DNA from: Pseudomonas gessardii
GTDB lineage: Bacteria; Pseudomonadota; Gammaproteobacteria; Pseudomonadales; Pseudomonadaceae
DNA: 64,000 nt
Direction of reading: 5' to 3'
Assembly (NCBI RefSeq): GCF_001983165.1
Contig: NZ_MNPU01000001.1
Coordinates: 1 to 64,000, forward strand
Shown in pieces: positions 18,452 through 28,499 of this stretch (positions are counted from its first letter, which is position 1; each line of letters begins with the position of its first letter). The translations under genes and the position numbers were made by a program. The notes below the pieces were generated by a model. It was not told the DNA's origin and ran no database searches. It saw only the letters and a list, made by a program, of their open reading frames with translations.

Positions 18452-18478
18452 TGTGGGAGCGGGCTTGCCCGCGATGGC
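18452..18478. repeat. Single REP element
   Basis: One copy of TGTGGGAGCGGGCTTGCCCG lies between convergent ampR and the thioesterase gene. It has its own inner palindrome GCGGGCTTGCCCGC. Confidence 0.75.
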
Positions 18479-18527
18479 GCGGGTCCAGGCACTGTTTTTC
18501 CCAGGGAAGAAACCGCAGGCATCGTTC

Positions 18528-19022
18528 TCAGGCAGGTCGGCCATGGGCCGTCGCCGCCAGTTGCCCGGTATCGACACGCACGAAGATCGAGTCGCCAATC
18601 GCCGTCAGCACATCGCCTGCATACACCTCGCAAACCACGCGGCTCTTGCGCCCGACCTCGCCCTCGACCCTGGCGCGCAGGGTCAGTGGCACGCCCATGG
18701 GGGTGGGCTTGATGAACTTGATCCCCAGGTTGCCGGTCACGCAGTCGATACGCGGCAACTCACCCGGTTCGCGCTGCTCGGCGCGGTAGTGGTAGGCCAT
18801 GGCGGTCCAGTTGGAATGGCAATCGACCAGCATGGCGATCAGGCCGCCGTAGACCAGGTCGGGCCAGCCGCAGTACTGGGCGTCGGGCAGGTGCTCGGCG
18901 ACGATATGCACGCCGTCCGCATCCCAGCGGCTCTTGATCTGCAGCCCATGGGCATTGCCCGGGCCGCAGCCGTAACAGACGCCATCTGGCGCGGTGGTGT
19001 CTTGCAGGGAAGGGGTGGGCAT
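18528..19022 (-). CDS. PaaI-type hotdog-fold thioesterase
   Basis: This 164-aa protein has the single hotdog-domain layout of PaaI-like acyl-CoA thioesterases, with the catalytic region YGGLIAMLVDCHSNWTA (a Gly-Gly turn and an Asp in the long helix) and a following IKFIKPTPMGVPLTLRARV strand pair. The N-terminal CYGCGPGNAHGL motif is common in this subfamily. The substrate is not evident. It stands alone, 52 bp from the next gene on the same strand. Confidence 0.8.
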   Translation of the reverse strand: MPTPSLQDTTAPDGVCYGCGPGNAHGLQIKSRWDADGVHIVAEHLPDAQYCGWPDLVYGGLIAMLVDCHSNWTAMAYHYRAEQREPGELPRIDCVTGNLGIKFIKPTPMGVPLTLRARVEGEVGRKSRVVCEVYAGDVLTAIGDSIFVRVDTGQLAATAHGRPA

Positions 19023-19074
19023 CGTGGATCCTTATTGTTCTTGGGCCAATCCACGAGCCTAAAGGCCTACGCCC

Positions 19075-19965
19075 CTAACGCGCAAACTTCTTCGCTCCGG
19101 CCACGCAGGCAATCACCGCGCCAGTCACCGCCAGCATGCCCAGGCTCACCTGTTCATGCAGCAGGCCGGCCGCCAGCGCCAGGCCGAAAAACGGTTGCAG
19201 CAATTGCAATTGGCCGACCGCCGCGATGCCGCCCTGGGCCAGCCCGCGGTACCAGAACACAAAGCCGATCAACATGCTGAACAGCGCCACGTAACCCAGG
19301 CTCAACCAGGCTGGCAGGCTGATCCCGGTGAAGGAGGCGGGGGCCAGCAGCAAGGTCAACGGCGCCACCACCGGCAGCGATATCACCAGCGCCCAGCAGA
19401 TCACCTGCCAGCCGCCGAGGCTGCGTGACAGCGTGGCCCCTTCGGCATACCCCAGCCCGCACACCAGCACCGCCAACAGCATCAGCAGGTCACCGGCGGG
19501 CGCGGCGCTCAGGCCCTGGGCCAGGGCGTAGCCCATCACCAACAGGCTGCCGAGGATCGAAAACAGCCAGAACACCGGGCGCGGCCGCTCGCCGCCGCGC
19601 AGTACGCCGAACACCGCCGTGGCCAGGGGCAGCAAGCCGATAAACACGATGGAATGGGCTGAAGTCACGTACTGCAAGGCCAGGGCGGTGAGCAACGGGA
19701 AACCGATCACCACCCCCAGAGCGACAATCAGCAACGGCCCCCACTGGTGGCGCGCCGGGCGTTTTTCCCGGAACAGCCACAACAGGCCCAGGCCCAGCAC
19801 TGCGGCGATACTGGCCCTGGCCACGGTGAGAAACACCGGTTCAAATTCCAGCACCGCCAGGCGCGTGGCGGGCAACGAGCCGCTGAAAATCAGCACGCCG
19901 ATCAAGCCATTGATCCAGCCGCTGCGGCTGTGTTCGGGGGTGATCATCCGGGAGGTCTGTTCCAT
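19075..19965 (-). CDS. EamA/DMT family transporter
   Basis: This 296-aa inner-membrane protein has ten predicted spans in two EamA repeats (about 10-140 and 150-285), as in drug/metabolite exporters. The start at 19965 gives an N-terminus just before the first span; the frame is open further upstream without a ribosome site. It is divergent from a MocR-type regulator only 76 bp away, which suggests that this regulator controls it. The substrate is unknown; amino acids or vitamin B6-like compounds are possible from the regulator type. Confidence 0.85.
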   Translation of the reverse strand: MEQTSRMITPEHSRSGWINGLIGVLIFSGSLPATRLAVLEFEPVFLTVARASIAAVLGLGLLWLFREKRPARHQWGPLLIVALGVVIGFPLLTALALQYVTSAHSIVFIGLLPLATAVFGVLRGGERPRPVFWLFSILGSLLVMGYALAQGLSAAPAGDLLMLLAVLVCGLGYAEGATLSRSLGGWQVICWALVISLPVVAPLTLLLAPASFTGISLPAWLSLGYVALFSMLIGFVFWYRGLAQGGIAAVGQLQLLQPFFGLALAAGLLHEQVSLGMLAVTGAVIACVAGAKKFAR

Positions 19966-20041
19966 GCAGGGGGTGCTCGTAGGGGGAGGGTTGCGTTGCG
20001 GGCATCCTAGGGCTGAAGATTGGGGCAATCAAAAAATTGTC

Positions 20042-21385
20042 ATGGATACATCGCCCATGCCCCGTGCCCGTTACAAGTCGTTGGTGGATACCTTTGCCCG
20101 GGATATCCGTGCGGGCACCCTGGTGCCCGGCACCCGCCTGCCCACCCACCGGCAACTGGCAGCCAGCCATGGCCTGGCCTTGGCCACGGCCAGCCGGGTG
20201 TATAGCGAGCTGGAGGCCATGGGCCTGGTCAGCGGCGAGACCGGGCGTGGCACCTTTGTGCGGGAAATCGCCCTGGCACCCGGGCAGGGCAGTGGCCAGA
20301 TGGCGGTGGCGGCGGGCATGCTCGACCTGAATTTCAACTACCCGTCGTTACCGGGCCAGGCCGACCTGCTGCGCACGGCCTTGCGCCAGCTGGCGTTGTC
20401 CGGCGACCTGGAAGCGTTGCTGCGTTACCAGCCCCATGCCGGGCGCGCCCATGAACGGGCGGCCATGGCCCGGCATCTGCTGCACCGTGGCTTGAGTGTC
20501 GCGGCCGAGCAGGTGCTGATGGTCAGCGGTGCGCAGCACGGTTTGGCGGTGGTGATGATGGCCTTGCTCAAGCCGGGCGATGTGATTGCGGTGGATGCGT
20601 TGACCTATTCCGGTTTCAAGGTGCTGGCCGAGACCTTGCACCTGGAAATCGCCGCGATCCCGGTCACACCGACCGGCCCTGATCTTGCGGCGCTGCAACA
20701 GTTGTGTCGCCGCCGGCCGGTGCGGGCGCTGTACTGCATGCCGACCTTGCACAACCCGCTGGGTTGGGTGCTGGGCATCGAACAGCGCGAGCAACTGGTG
20801 CGCATCGCCCGTGAGCATGAGCTGATCCTGATCGAAGACGCCGCCTACGCCTTCCTCGCCGAGCAGGCGCCGGCACCGCTGGCGCAATTGGCGCCGGAAC
20901 GCACGGTGTATGTGGGCGGCCTGTCGAAGAGTGTCGCCACCGGCCTGCGCGTGGGTTTCGTCGCCGCGCCGCTGGCATGGGTGCCGGCGTTGGAGCGCAC
21001 AATCATGGCCACCGTGTGGAATGCGCCCGGGGTGATGACGGCCATTGCCGCAGGCTGGGTCGACGATGGCACGGTGCTGCAACTGGAGGCGCAAAAGCGC
21101 ACGGACGCCAAGGCCCGGCAGGCGTTGGCGGCGCAGGTGTTGGCCGGGCTGGATTACATTGCCCATCCCGCGTCGTACTTTTTGTGGCTGCCACTGGGCG
21201 AAGAGGCCCGGGCGGATCAGATCACCATGGCGCTGGCGCGCGAGCATATTTCGGTGTCCACGGCCGAGCCGTTTTCGGTGTCAGCGCAGGTGCCCCATGC
21301 GATTCGCCTGGCGTTGGGCTCGGTGGAAAAAAACGCCCTGCGTGGGGCGTTGCTGAAGGTGCGATGGGTGGTGGCGGGGTATTGA
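20042..21385 (+). CDS. MocR/PdxR-type regulator (GntR HTH plus aminotransferase domain)
   Basis: The 447-aa protein has an N-terminal GntR winged helix (about 10-80, with PGTRLPTHRQLAASHGLALATASRVYSELEAMGLVSG) and a fold-type I aminotransferase-like domain. The PLP-binding lysine is in YVGGLSKSVATGLRVG, with the conserved Asp in LILIEDAAYAF. Such proteins use PLP as effector or cofactor and often control a divergent transporter, here the EamA gene. The start at 20042 is preferred; MPRARYK at 20057 is an alternative. Confidence 0.88.
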   Translation: MDTSPMPRARYKSLVDTFARDIRAGTLVPGTRLPTHRQLAASHGLALATASRVYSELEAMGLVSGETGRGTFVREIALAPGQGSGQMAVAAGMLDLNFNYPSLPGQADLLRTALRQLALSGDLEALLRYQPHAGRAHERAAMARHLLHRGLSVAAEQVLMVSGAQHGLAVVMMALLKPGDVIAVDALTYSGFKVLAETLHLEIAAIPVTPTGPDLAALQQLCRRRPVRALYCMPTLHNPLGWVLGIEQREQLVRIAREHELILIEDAAYAFLAEQAPAPLAQLAPERTVYVGGLSKSVATGLRVGFVAAPLAWVPALERTIMATVWNAPGVMTAIAAGWVDDGTVLQLEAQKRTDAKARQALAAQVLAGLDYIAHPASYFLWLPLGEEARADQITMALAREHISVSTAEPFSVSAQVPHAIRLALGSVEKNALRGALLKVRWVVAGY

Positions 21386-21402
21386 GGTCTACGCACGGAC
21401 CG

Positions 21403-21437
21403 TTGGCCCCGCATCGCAACTGCGATCCGGGGGCCAA
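21403..21437. terminator. Bidirectional hairpin between the MocR gene and the giant toxin-like gene
   Basis: A long stem pairs TTGGCCCC with GGGGCCAA, with further pairing GCATCGCA/TGCGAT inside. It lies between two convergent genes. There is no strong T-run on either side, but the position and stability fit a shared terminator. Confidence 0.6.
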
Positions 21438-21459
21438 TGGTGTCACCGCTGCGATTCGC

Positions 21460-24400
21460 TCAGGCAGTGAGCCACGAATGCTCGGCACCGATCTTGACGT
21501 TGAACTGGTGGAAAAGCGGTATGTAGTGCTTCTTCGCTTTCTGAACGTTCAGGCCCAGGAGAGCTGGCGGCGTAATCCCTTTGCTTTCGTAGTTTTTACG
21601 TAAATCGGCGTTGACATCCGTGAGTGGCCCGGATGGGACAAATTTTTTACCGACATACTCATATTTTTTGGCAAGTTTGTCGAAGCCCAGGCCGTACATA
21701 TCAGGTCGTTTTGACTTTAAGACGTCATTAAACAGGTTGGGACCCACCGTCTCGAAGATCTTGCGCTCATAGGTTTCAAATTCAGGGGTGTATTGGATCT
21801 CGCCATCGGCGTCCTTGACGGCCTTGGGCCGATTGGTGGTGAAATAGGCCTTGTTGTCGGCAAATTTTTTGTGCATCTGGGCAGACATTTCTTTAAGCAA
21901 CGGGTTACCAGGCTGTGTTGCAAAGCTGCTGGTGTTGTAGAACGGTCTGTAATCGGTAAGTTTATGGAGAATAGGCCTGTTGAGGAGGATGTCATTCGAC
22001 CCCGCCTGCAATATGTCACTGCCGACATCGGCTTGAATGATGTCATCGGTGTCGAGATAGGCCCCCCCGTATTTGTCCATTATCGGATAACGTGCGACGT
22101 CCGAGGCAGCCGCCAGGTTCTGCCCGTGTCCTTTGCGAAAGTGGCTGTACATATCACTGTTTTTAAATTGTTTGAAAACCTCGTCGTCATTGAGGTTTGC
22201 CACGTTCAGGCCTGGGGCTTTGCGCGCCAGGTCACTTTTGATTTTCTGGAAAACGGCTGGGTTATCCGCATCGACATGCAGGATGGATTTATACCCCGAT
22301 GCTTTGACTGCATTGTGGGCCATGTTTTTGACCAAATGGGGCGGGATATCTTGACCAGCCCAAAAATAATGAAGTTCTTTGGGGATGGGCTTTAGATCTT
22401 TGGGCAGACTTACGTTTGCCGCAGCGGGGACATCAACAAACTGGAATCTGTGGGCGTCGGCTTGCTTGGCTTGTTTAAGTTCTTTGAACGTTCCCCGCTG
22501 CCATTTGCCTTTGCCGCTTCGCCAGAAATACGTATGGCTGCTCCCCTCTACACCCGTCGAGAGGTTGGTGGCTTTCCAGGCACCGGCTGAACTGTCGAAG
22601 GTGACGCCATGATCTACGCCCTTGTAATTGAGGGCAAAGGGGGACTTTGCATGACTGGTCGTTTTGATATCGTCCATCGGCACTACGTAGGTCGTGTCGT
22701 CGAGTTTCCACGGCGTTGGCGCATTTCCCGCCCCCCCCGGTAGGCGTGCGGACCTGGAGGTGGGCTCCCATCCGGCAGCGCCCAGATCCCTGACCGGTAT
22801 ATCGGGCGCGGCGCGGGCGGGATGCCGGATGATGCGCTGGCCATCCTTCACCTGGGATTCATAGAGTATCTCGTCGACCTTTACATATTCTTTTTTACTT
22901 CGGCCTACATACACATTGCCTTGTAACCCCTTGGTTGACAGTTCGTCCGGCGCTACGTGTCTGGATTCATAACCCACCAGATCGGCGTCCACCGGCCTTA
23001 TCTCGCCACTGGCCGCTACCCGGCTTGGTTTGAAATCCTTCAGCGGGGGGCCGAAGGCGCGTTTCTTCACGGCATCGTACTGATGCCAATTGCCCTGAAA
23101 GAGGACGGCATTGCCCTCGACAATCCCTTGCCCCGCCTTGAACGTACCGCTGGCTGCCAAGCCGTGCTGCTGGCTGGCGGCCCGTGTCACATCATCGCTG
23201 CCCAGGGATGGCAAACGATTGAGGTCGGTTGACTGGAGAGGGGCGATGGAGAAGTCCTCCAGCGCTTTGCCGAACGCTTGTTGGGTACGCGGATTGAAGG
23301 CGTACCACCGTTGTGTGGCCTCGTCGAACTTGGCCAGGATTCCATTGCGCTTTGGGCTGTTGAGTGCCTTGAATGTGCCTTCAGCGAGATCGGGTCTTTT
23401 TGCCAGTTCAAGCAGGTTGACACTCCGGTAGGAACCGCGCAGTTGCTTGACCCCCTTATAGGCGGCAATGCCCCCTTGGCGCACGAGGTCATCAATACCG
23501 CTCAAGGGGTTTAGCGCACCCACCGCCGCCCGGCCGAGGATCTTCACGCCATGCCCGACCTTGGCCAATGCCGAAGCCCCGGCGGATAAAGCCTTCGCCC
23601 CCTTGGCGGCGGCCCCCAGGCCGACCGCGAAACCAAAGATATCGAAGGCCAGGTCGGCAATGCCGCCGGGAACGTCGCCGGCGATGAACTTGGTGATCGC
23701 TGACCTGAGCGGGATCAGGTTGAGTACAAATTCTTCGATTTTCTTATAGGTGGGGACTTCAGTATCAAACGTCGTGGCTCCCTGGGCGTACTTTTTCACC
23801 TCCGGCAGATCCATGTCCTTGATCACGGCATCCACGATATAGCGGGTCCTGGCACTGCCAAAGCTGTCAGGCGTGCCTTGCGCACCTTGGTGTTCATCCG
23901 TGATCCCGGCGGCATACTGCCCCTCAGGCTTGATCACGTCATATAACTTACCCGGGGTAGGGGAAAAGCCGCCGCTTGGACGGGTCTCATCATAAGTCTG
24001 GCCTGGGCGCTGGGTGATGGTGCCCTTCGACCGGTCGATTTCATAGGTCATGACGTTGCCGCCGCGCTTGGTCTCAACCAGCAGGGCTCCCGGGGCAACC
24101 CGCCGGACACGGTCCTCTTTGTAGTAGTCACTTTCCTTGCGGATGGTGATTTCACCAAACTCGAGATTTTTCCGATCTTCCAGCGGCAGTTTGGAAATAA
24201 GGTGTTTGATCTGCGCAGACGTCGTTTTTGTAACGGCGTTGGAGTAATCCGTAAAGGCCTTGTCGAATGGCTCTTGCGGGCCCGGCAGTGTTTGAAGGGT
24301 GGCCAGGACATCGTCAATTTTTATTGCCGCCTCTGAAGAGACCCAGGCTGCAGGAGCGCCAGCCGTTTTCGTCGGGATGAGTCCGGCAGTAATCGCGTTA

Positions 24401-26445
24401 AAAAACTGATTTGTTGTCTCCTTCCATTCATCGGACGAGTCGGGTGCTGCGCGCAGACCTCGGCCATCCCTGTACAGATCCAGGATCGAATAAGGTCCAG
24501 GAAAGTGCCTGCTGGAGGGCGTCGAGGTGATGCATTTTTTTTCAAACAGTGCCGGGTCCATGTCCGGCAGGGCTTTTTTCAACTGTTCCAGCGCCATGGC
24601 CTTGGCTGATGGCAGATCCCCTATTTGCGTTTCAGCCGCCTCTCTGAGCTCGCTGATTTGCGCATCGAAGGCCTTGCGCACCGCCGTCATGGCCGCGTCG
24701 GTCGTTGGAGGGGCCATGCCGTTGGCAACCGCCCAGTGCTTGATGGCTTGGTTCTGGGCGGCATATTCAATGCGCCGTTCGTCATCAGTGATGGGTGCAA
24801 TGCTGCCTTCGAGCATGACGTGCGCATAACTCATCGCCGCCGTCGCCCCGGGCGCTTTGGCTTCGATGCGGGCCACCGCGGTGGCAAAGCTGACCCAACT
24901 GTGGGTGCCGATGACCACCTGCTCGGGCACACCCTTGACCAGGAATTCCGGGGCCCGGCTGGCGAGCATCAGGTGGGCTTGTACCGATGCAACCGGGGCT
25001 GGGGTCTTGCCGGGGACGGTCAGGTGATCGGTCACCTCCTGGAGGACCGTTGATGCGGACTTGCCTTGATTATCAGATGAGAACAATTGATAACCTTCAA
25101 TATTGGCCCTGTCCCCAGCCTCATTCTTGTTGCTCCCCACACTCAAGGCGGCCAGCAGCCAGTCGGCCGCACTGCCTTTGATGGACCGCGCCTCGAAGGT
25201 GGCCTGGAGGGCCTGGCCCAGCGCCTCGCCCCTGGGCGACTTGAGCAAGCTGTCGATCAACGGTCGCGGGTTACGCTGTTCCTCAGGCGTGAGGGGGCGG
25301 TTGTTCAGGAGATACGCCAGGACGCTGTCAAACGGGCCCAACGCGATATCGCCGACTTTACCCGTGCGCAGGTCTTGCCTGAGCTGTTCCTGGCTGCCCG
25401 GGTCAAGGGGGACGGGCCAGGACAGGGCGCCGCCCAGGTTGCCATGGGCGGGAGCCTTGGGCTGCGCAGTGGAGAGGGCGGTGGCCAGGTTCAGCAGTTG
25501 TTCGTCAGTACTGGGGATATCCCAGCCATGGTCCTCCAGCAATTGCAGCAGGCTGACAGTGCCCGATTGGTCAGTGTTGTCTGGCTGGTAGGTACTGTCG
25601 ACGTCCAGATCGATCCTGGTTCTTTTCAATTCATCCTTGATGTGCCCCACATCCTCGCTGTCCGTTTTTACTGCGCTTGCCAGATGACGCAGGCTGGCGC
25701 TGGCGTTGTACCGGTTGTAAATATCGCCCACCGCGGCTCTCTGGTTCTGGAGTTCGCCTTCGCTGCGCGCTTTGATCAAACCGGCTGAGGTGTTCGGGTC
25801 AAGTTTTGTAAAGCCCTGGTTTCGGTCGATTTGCGCAGCCTGCTGGTGCAGCGCAGGGCCTCTAAGGCCCCGGGGTTCTGTATAAAAGCCCCCGACCACC
25901 TCATACGGAACCGGCTCGTCGAGATCGGTGGCTGGCGGGGTGAAGGTCATATCGGCGTTGCCCGCAGCAATGACTTGCCCGGCCTGGAGGACAGGCACGC
26001 TGATCGCAGCCCAGTGAGGGTCGTCTTGCCCGATAGTGTGGCGCTTCTGTGTGGGATCAAGGTGGTGCTGGAGCGTAAAAGAGAGGCTGCCGGATGGCGG
26101 ATTGAGTTTGAACGACTGGGTATTGATGCCTTTGTCTTTAATCCATTGCCGGACTTCTGGCGATTTGAAGGCGTGCCGCAACTGCTCCCACCATTGGCCG
26201 AATGTGGAGTCGGGGGGGATAGGGCTGATAGTGACAGGGGGCTCTTGCCGGGCGGCCTGGAGCAGGGCCGAGTGATACGCCATGGCCAACGTGTGATCGC
26301 CTTTTTCGCGGGCGCTTTGGGCCGGCTCGGCTGGCGCCGTGGCAGGGGCGTCGCGGGTTTGTCGCGAAAGCGTTTGCAGCGGGGGCGTGTTGAGTGGGGG
26401 CAGCGGTTGGCGTTGCGCGCTATGGAGATGGGCAATAGTGTGCAT
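21460..26445 (-). CDS. Giant toxin-like protein with C-terminal DXD glycosyltransferase domain
   Basis: This 1661-aa protein appears intact. The N-terminal two thirds resemble the large Mcf/dermonecrotic-type proteins of Pseudomonas. An Ala/Gly-rich hydrophobic hairpin near 925-1000 (FDIFGFAVGLGAAAKGAKAL) suits membrane insertion or translocation. Residues about 1030-1340 hold repeated Tyr/Trp-rich modules (RWYAFNPRTQQAFGKAL, NWHQYDAVKKRAFGPPL, AWKATNLSTG). The C-terminal 300 residues look like a DXD sugar transferase related to TcdA/TcdB or Gly_transf_sug proteins: PKELHYFWAGQDIPP with W1362, then DVARYPIMDKYGGAYLDTDD with D1465-x-D1467. A cytotoxic glycosyltransferase is inferred. The ATG at 26445 has AGGTGA about 10 bp upstream; a TTG at 26469 is also open. 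Its DNA looks less GC-rich than its neighbours. Confidence 0.75.
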   Translation of the reverse strand: MHTIAHLHSAQRQPLPPLNTPPLQTLSRQTRDAPATAPAEPAQSAREKGDHTLAMAYHSALLQAARQEPPVTISPIPPDSTFGQWWEQLRHAFKSPEVRQWIKDKGINTQSFKLNPPSGSLSFTLQHHLDPTQKRHTIGQDDPHWAAISVPVLQAGQVIAAGNADMTFTPPATDLDEPVPYEVVGGFYTEPRGLRGPALHQQAAQIDRNQGFTKLDPNTSAGLIKARSEGELQNQRAAVGDIYNRYNASASLRHLASAVKTDSEDVGHIKDELKRTRIDLDVDSTYQPDNTDQSGTVSLLQLLEDHGWDIPSTDEQLLNLATALSTAQPKAPAHGNLGGALSWPVPLDPGSQEQLRQDLRTGKVGDIALGPFDSVLAYLLNNRPLTPEEQRNPRPLIDSLLKSPRGEALGQALQATFEARSIKGSAADWLLAALSVGSNKNEAGDRANIEGYQLFSSDNQGKSASTVLQEVTDHLTVPGKTPAPVASVQAHLMLASRAPEFLVKGVPEQVVIGTHSWVSFATAVARIEAKAPGATAAMSYAHVMLEGSIAPITDDERRIEYAAQNQAIKHWAVANGMAPPTTDAAMTAVRKAFDAQISELREAAETQIGDLPSAKAMALEQLKKALPDMDPALFEKKCITSTPSSRHFPGPYSILDLYRDGRGLRAAPDSSDEWKETTNQFFNAITAGLIPTKTAGAPAAWVSSEAAIKIDDVLATLQTLPGPQEPFDKAFTDYSNAVTKTTSAQIKHLISKLPLEDRKNLEFGEITIRKESDYYKEDRVRRVAPGALLVETKRGGNVMTYEIDRSKGTITQRPGQTYDETRPSGGFSPTPGKLYDVIKPEGQYAAGITDEHQGAQGTPDSFGSARTRYIVDAVIKDMDLPEVKKYAQGATTFDTEVPTYKKIEEFVLNLIPLRSAITKFIAGDVPGGIADLAFDIFGFAVGLGAAAKGAKALSAGASALAKVGHGVKILGRAAVGALNPLSGIDDLVRQGGIAAYKGVKQLRGSYRSVNLLELAKRPDLAEGTFKALNSPKRNGILAKFDEATQRWYAFNPRTQQAFGKALEDFSIAPLQSTDLNRLPSLGSDDVTRAASQQHGLAASGTFKAGQGIVEGNAVLFQGNWHQYDAVKKRAFGPPLKDFKPSRVAASGEIRPVDADLVGYESRHVAPDELSTKGLQGNVYVGRSKKEYVKVDEILYESQVKDGQRIIRHPARAAPDIPVRDLGAAGWEPTSRSARLPGGAGNAPTPWKLDDTTYVVPMDDIKTTSHAKSPFALNYKGVDHGVTFDSSAGAWKATNLSTGVEGSSHTYFWRSGKGKWQRGTFKELKQAKQADAHRFQFVDVPAAANVSLPKDLKPIPKELHYFWAGQDIPPHLVKNMAHNAVKASGYKSILHVDADNPAVFQKIKSDLARKAPGLNVANLNDDEVFKQFKNSDMYSHFRKGHGQNLAAASDVARYPIMDKYGGAYLDTDDIIQADVGSDILQAGSNDILLNRPILHKLTDYRPFYNTSSFATQPGNPLLKEMSAQMHKKFADNKAYFTTNRPKAVKDADGEIQYTPEFETYERKIFETVGPNLFNDVLKSKRPDMYGLGFDKLAKKYEYVGKKFVPSGPLTDVNADLRKNYESKGITPPALLGLNVQKAKKHYIPLFHQFNVKIGAEHSWLTA

Positions 26446-27089
26446 AAGGTCTGTCACCTGAAGGTTCAAGAATGGGCCCGGGTGCGAACAGCTACCGTGG
26501 CGTTAGCCTTGTGTAGCGCTTTCCCTCAAGTTGATTCCCTTGCTTTGGCCGTTGGTGATTTACCTCATGTGTCGGCTAGCCGGCCTGGGCCGGCCCTTTC
26601 GACGTCTTTATCCAGGAGGGCGAAGAAAGACGGCTCCACGTCGTCAATAAGCGGTTTTTATGTGGTTAATTTTTTATATCGGTCAATTTTTTTGGTTTTA
26701 TGACTGAGCGGCGCTGGTTAAGCGCAGCATGGCCTTAAAAATCGGGATGGATCAGGTCTGAATGTGTTTAAAAGTAACGTAGTTATAAGTTGTTGTGTAT
26801 TTGCGTAGCGATTTTTATGCCTGTCGCCGAATTCACAGTAACGTCTTTTTGACAGAATCCGCCGTGTGCGCAACGGACCGGTCAATCTTTCCACGTTATG
26901 TTTAAAGCCTGGGTGCCAATAAATATTGGGCATCTGCATGGCTACAGCTGTGTGTCCTGCCGCCGCCCCCTTGAGGCGTGAGTGAACTGCCATGGTCAAT
27001 CGGTCATTCCAACCCCGATTCGGTCAGTGGCATATGCCCTGCACCCACCCATGGCAATACAGGCGCTCACTTCACCCATAGGCTTGATC
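26446..27089. other. AT-richer intergenic region between divergent toxin and GlpA-like gene, no gene seen
   Basis: About 640 bp with long T/A tracts (for example 26656-26700) and lower GC than the flanks. It must hold the promoters of both divergent genes, but I could not assign -35/-10 elements or a known operator. A 93-codon minus-strand frame (26718-26999) has no credible features. The composition suggests acquired DNA around the toxin gene. Confidence 0.5.
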
Positions 27090-28499
27090 ATGACAAAACC
27101 CTTCCCGAATCAGAGCGGTATCTACGACGTCATCGTTGTGGGCGGTGGCGTGGTGGGATGCGCGATGGTCCGGCGCTTTACCCTGGAGGGGGCGCGGGTG
27201 CTGTTGCTGGAAAAAAGCCCGGATATCCTGTCTGGGGCGAGCAAAGGCAACAGCGCGATCCTGCACACCGGCTTCGATGCGCCCACCGGCAGCCTGGAGC
27301 TGCAATGCATGAAGGATGGCTACCAGGAGTACCTGCAGATTCATCAGCAGATGGCACTGCCGCTGCTCAAGACCGGCGCGATGGTGGTGGCCTGGAATGA
27401 CGAGGACCTGGGCAAGCTGCAAGGCATCGTCGAGCAGGCGCACGCCAACGGGGTGGCCGATGTCAGCCTGATCGGCCGCGAGCGGGTGCGCGCCCTGGAG
27501 CCGAACCTGGCCCACACCGCCCTGGGCGCGGTCGAGGTGCCCGGCGAGTTCCTGATCGACCCGTGGTCGGCGCCCCTGGGCTACCTGCTCCAGGCGCTGA
27601 TGCATGGGGCGCAGGTGCGCTTCAATACCGAGGTCAACGGCGGGTATTTCGATGGCGAACTCTGGGCCCTGGAGACCACCAACGGGTTTATCCGTGGTCG
27701 TACGATCATCAACTGCGCCGGGTTGTTCGGTGATGTGCTGGAGCAACAGTTACTGGGCGCCTCGAGCTTCTCCATTCACCCGCGCAAAGGTCAGTTCGTG
27801 GTGTTCGACAAGGCCGCTGCACGCTATCTGGGCAATATCATCCTGCCGGTGCCCAATGAACGCACCAAGGGCATCGTGCTGACCCGCACGGTGTACGGCA
27901 ACCTGTTGGTGGGGCCGACCGCCGAAGAACAGGACGACCGCCTGCACGCAAGGCTCGACAGCGACGTGCTGCGCCAACTGGTGGACGCTGCCGTCGAACG
28001 GATTCCTGCGCTCGACGGCATGCCGGTCACCGCCACCTATGCCGCGCTGCGCCCGGCCACGGAGAAGAAGGAGTACCGGGTGCAGCGGGTCGAAGGCAAG
28101 AACTGGATCAGCGTCGGCGGCATCCGCTCCACCGGCCTGACGGCGGCGCTGGGCATTGCCCGGCACGTGTTCAGCCTCTATCAGCGCGAGCACACGCCGG
28201 TCCCTGAGCCCAGCCTGCAATGGCCCACGCTGCCCAACCTCGCCGAACATTTGCCGCGCGATTACCAGCGCCCGGGCTACGGCGAAATCGTCTGCCACTG
28301 TGAAATGGTGACCCAGCGGGAAATCCAGAATGCCTTGGCCAGCGCATTGCCGCCCGGCGACCTCGGCGGCTTGAAGCGCCGCACGCGGGCCTGCATGGGG
28401 CGCTGCCAGGGGTTTTATTGTGGGGCGCGGGTGGCTGAGCTGAGCGCGGGTCATCTGGCGGTTCCCCTTGCAACAGGTGTTTGTCATGCAGCCCATTGA
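27090..28499 (+). CDS. GlpA-like FAD-dependent dehydrogenase with C-terminal BFD-type Fe-S domain
   Basis: The 469-aa protein has an N-terminal FAD site (VIVVGGGVVGCAMVRRF), the DAO fold with GASKGNSAILHTGFD typical of glycerol-3-phosphate dehydrogenases, and a C-terminal BFD-like domain with C402-x-C404 and C435-x3-C439. This is the architecture of anaerobic-type GlpA rather than aerobic GlpD. It overlaps the next FAD oxidoreductase by 14 bp, and an FGGY kinase follows. The set resembles the GlpK/GlpA/FAD-oxidoreductase groups of Thermotoga and Firmicutes. The substrate is probably a phosphorylated polyol; which one is not shown. Confidence 0.8.
   Translation: MTKPFPNQSGIYDVIVVGGGVVGCAMVRRFTLEGARVLLLEKSPDILSGASKGNSAILHTGFDAPTGSLELQCMKDGYQEYLQIHQQMALPLLKTGAMVVAWNDEDLGKLQGIVEQAHANGVADVSLIGRERVRALEPNLAHTALGAVEVPGEFLIDPWSAPLGYLLQALMHGAQVRFNTEVNGGYFDGELWALETTNGFIRGRTIINCAGLFGDVLEQQLLGASSFSIHPRKGQFVVFDKAAARYLGNIILPVPNERTKGIVLTRTVYGNLLVGPTAEEQDDRLHARLDSDVLRQLVDAAVERIPALDGMPVTATYAALRPATEKKEYRVQRVEGKNWISVGGIRSTGLTAALGIARHVFSLYQREHTPVPEPSLQWPTLPNLAEHLPRDYQRPGYGEIVCHCEMVTQREIQNALASALPPGDLGGLKRRTRACMGRCQGFYCGARVAELSAGHLAVPLATGVCHAAH

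Noticed and set aside
19619..20041. N-terminal extension of the MocR-type regulator
   Set aside because: The GntR domain begins after 20042, and the extension overlaps the EamA gene on the other strand without motif.
26718..26999. 93-codon minus-strand frame in the toxin-glpA gap
   Set aside because: No ribosome site, no recognisable pattern, and composition unlike the neighbouring genes.
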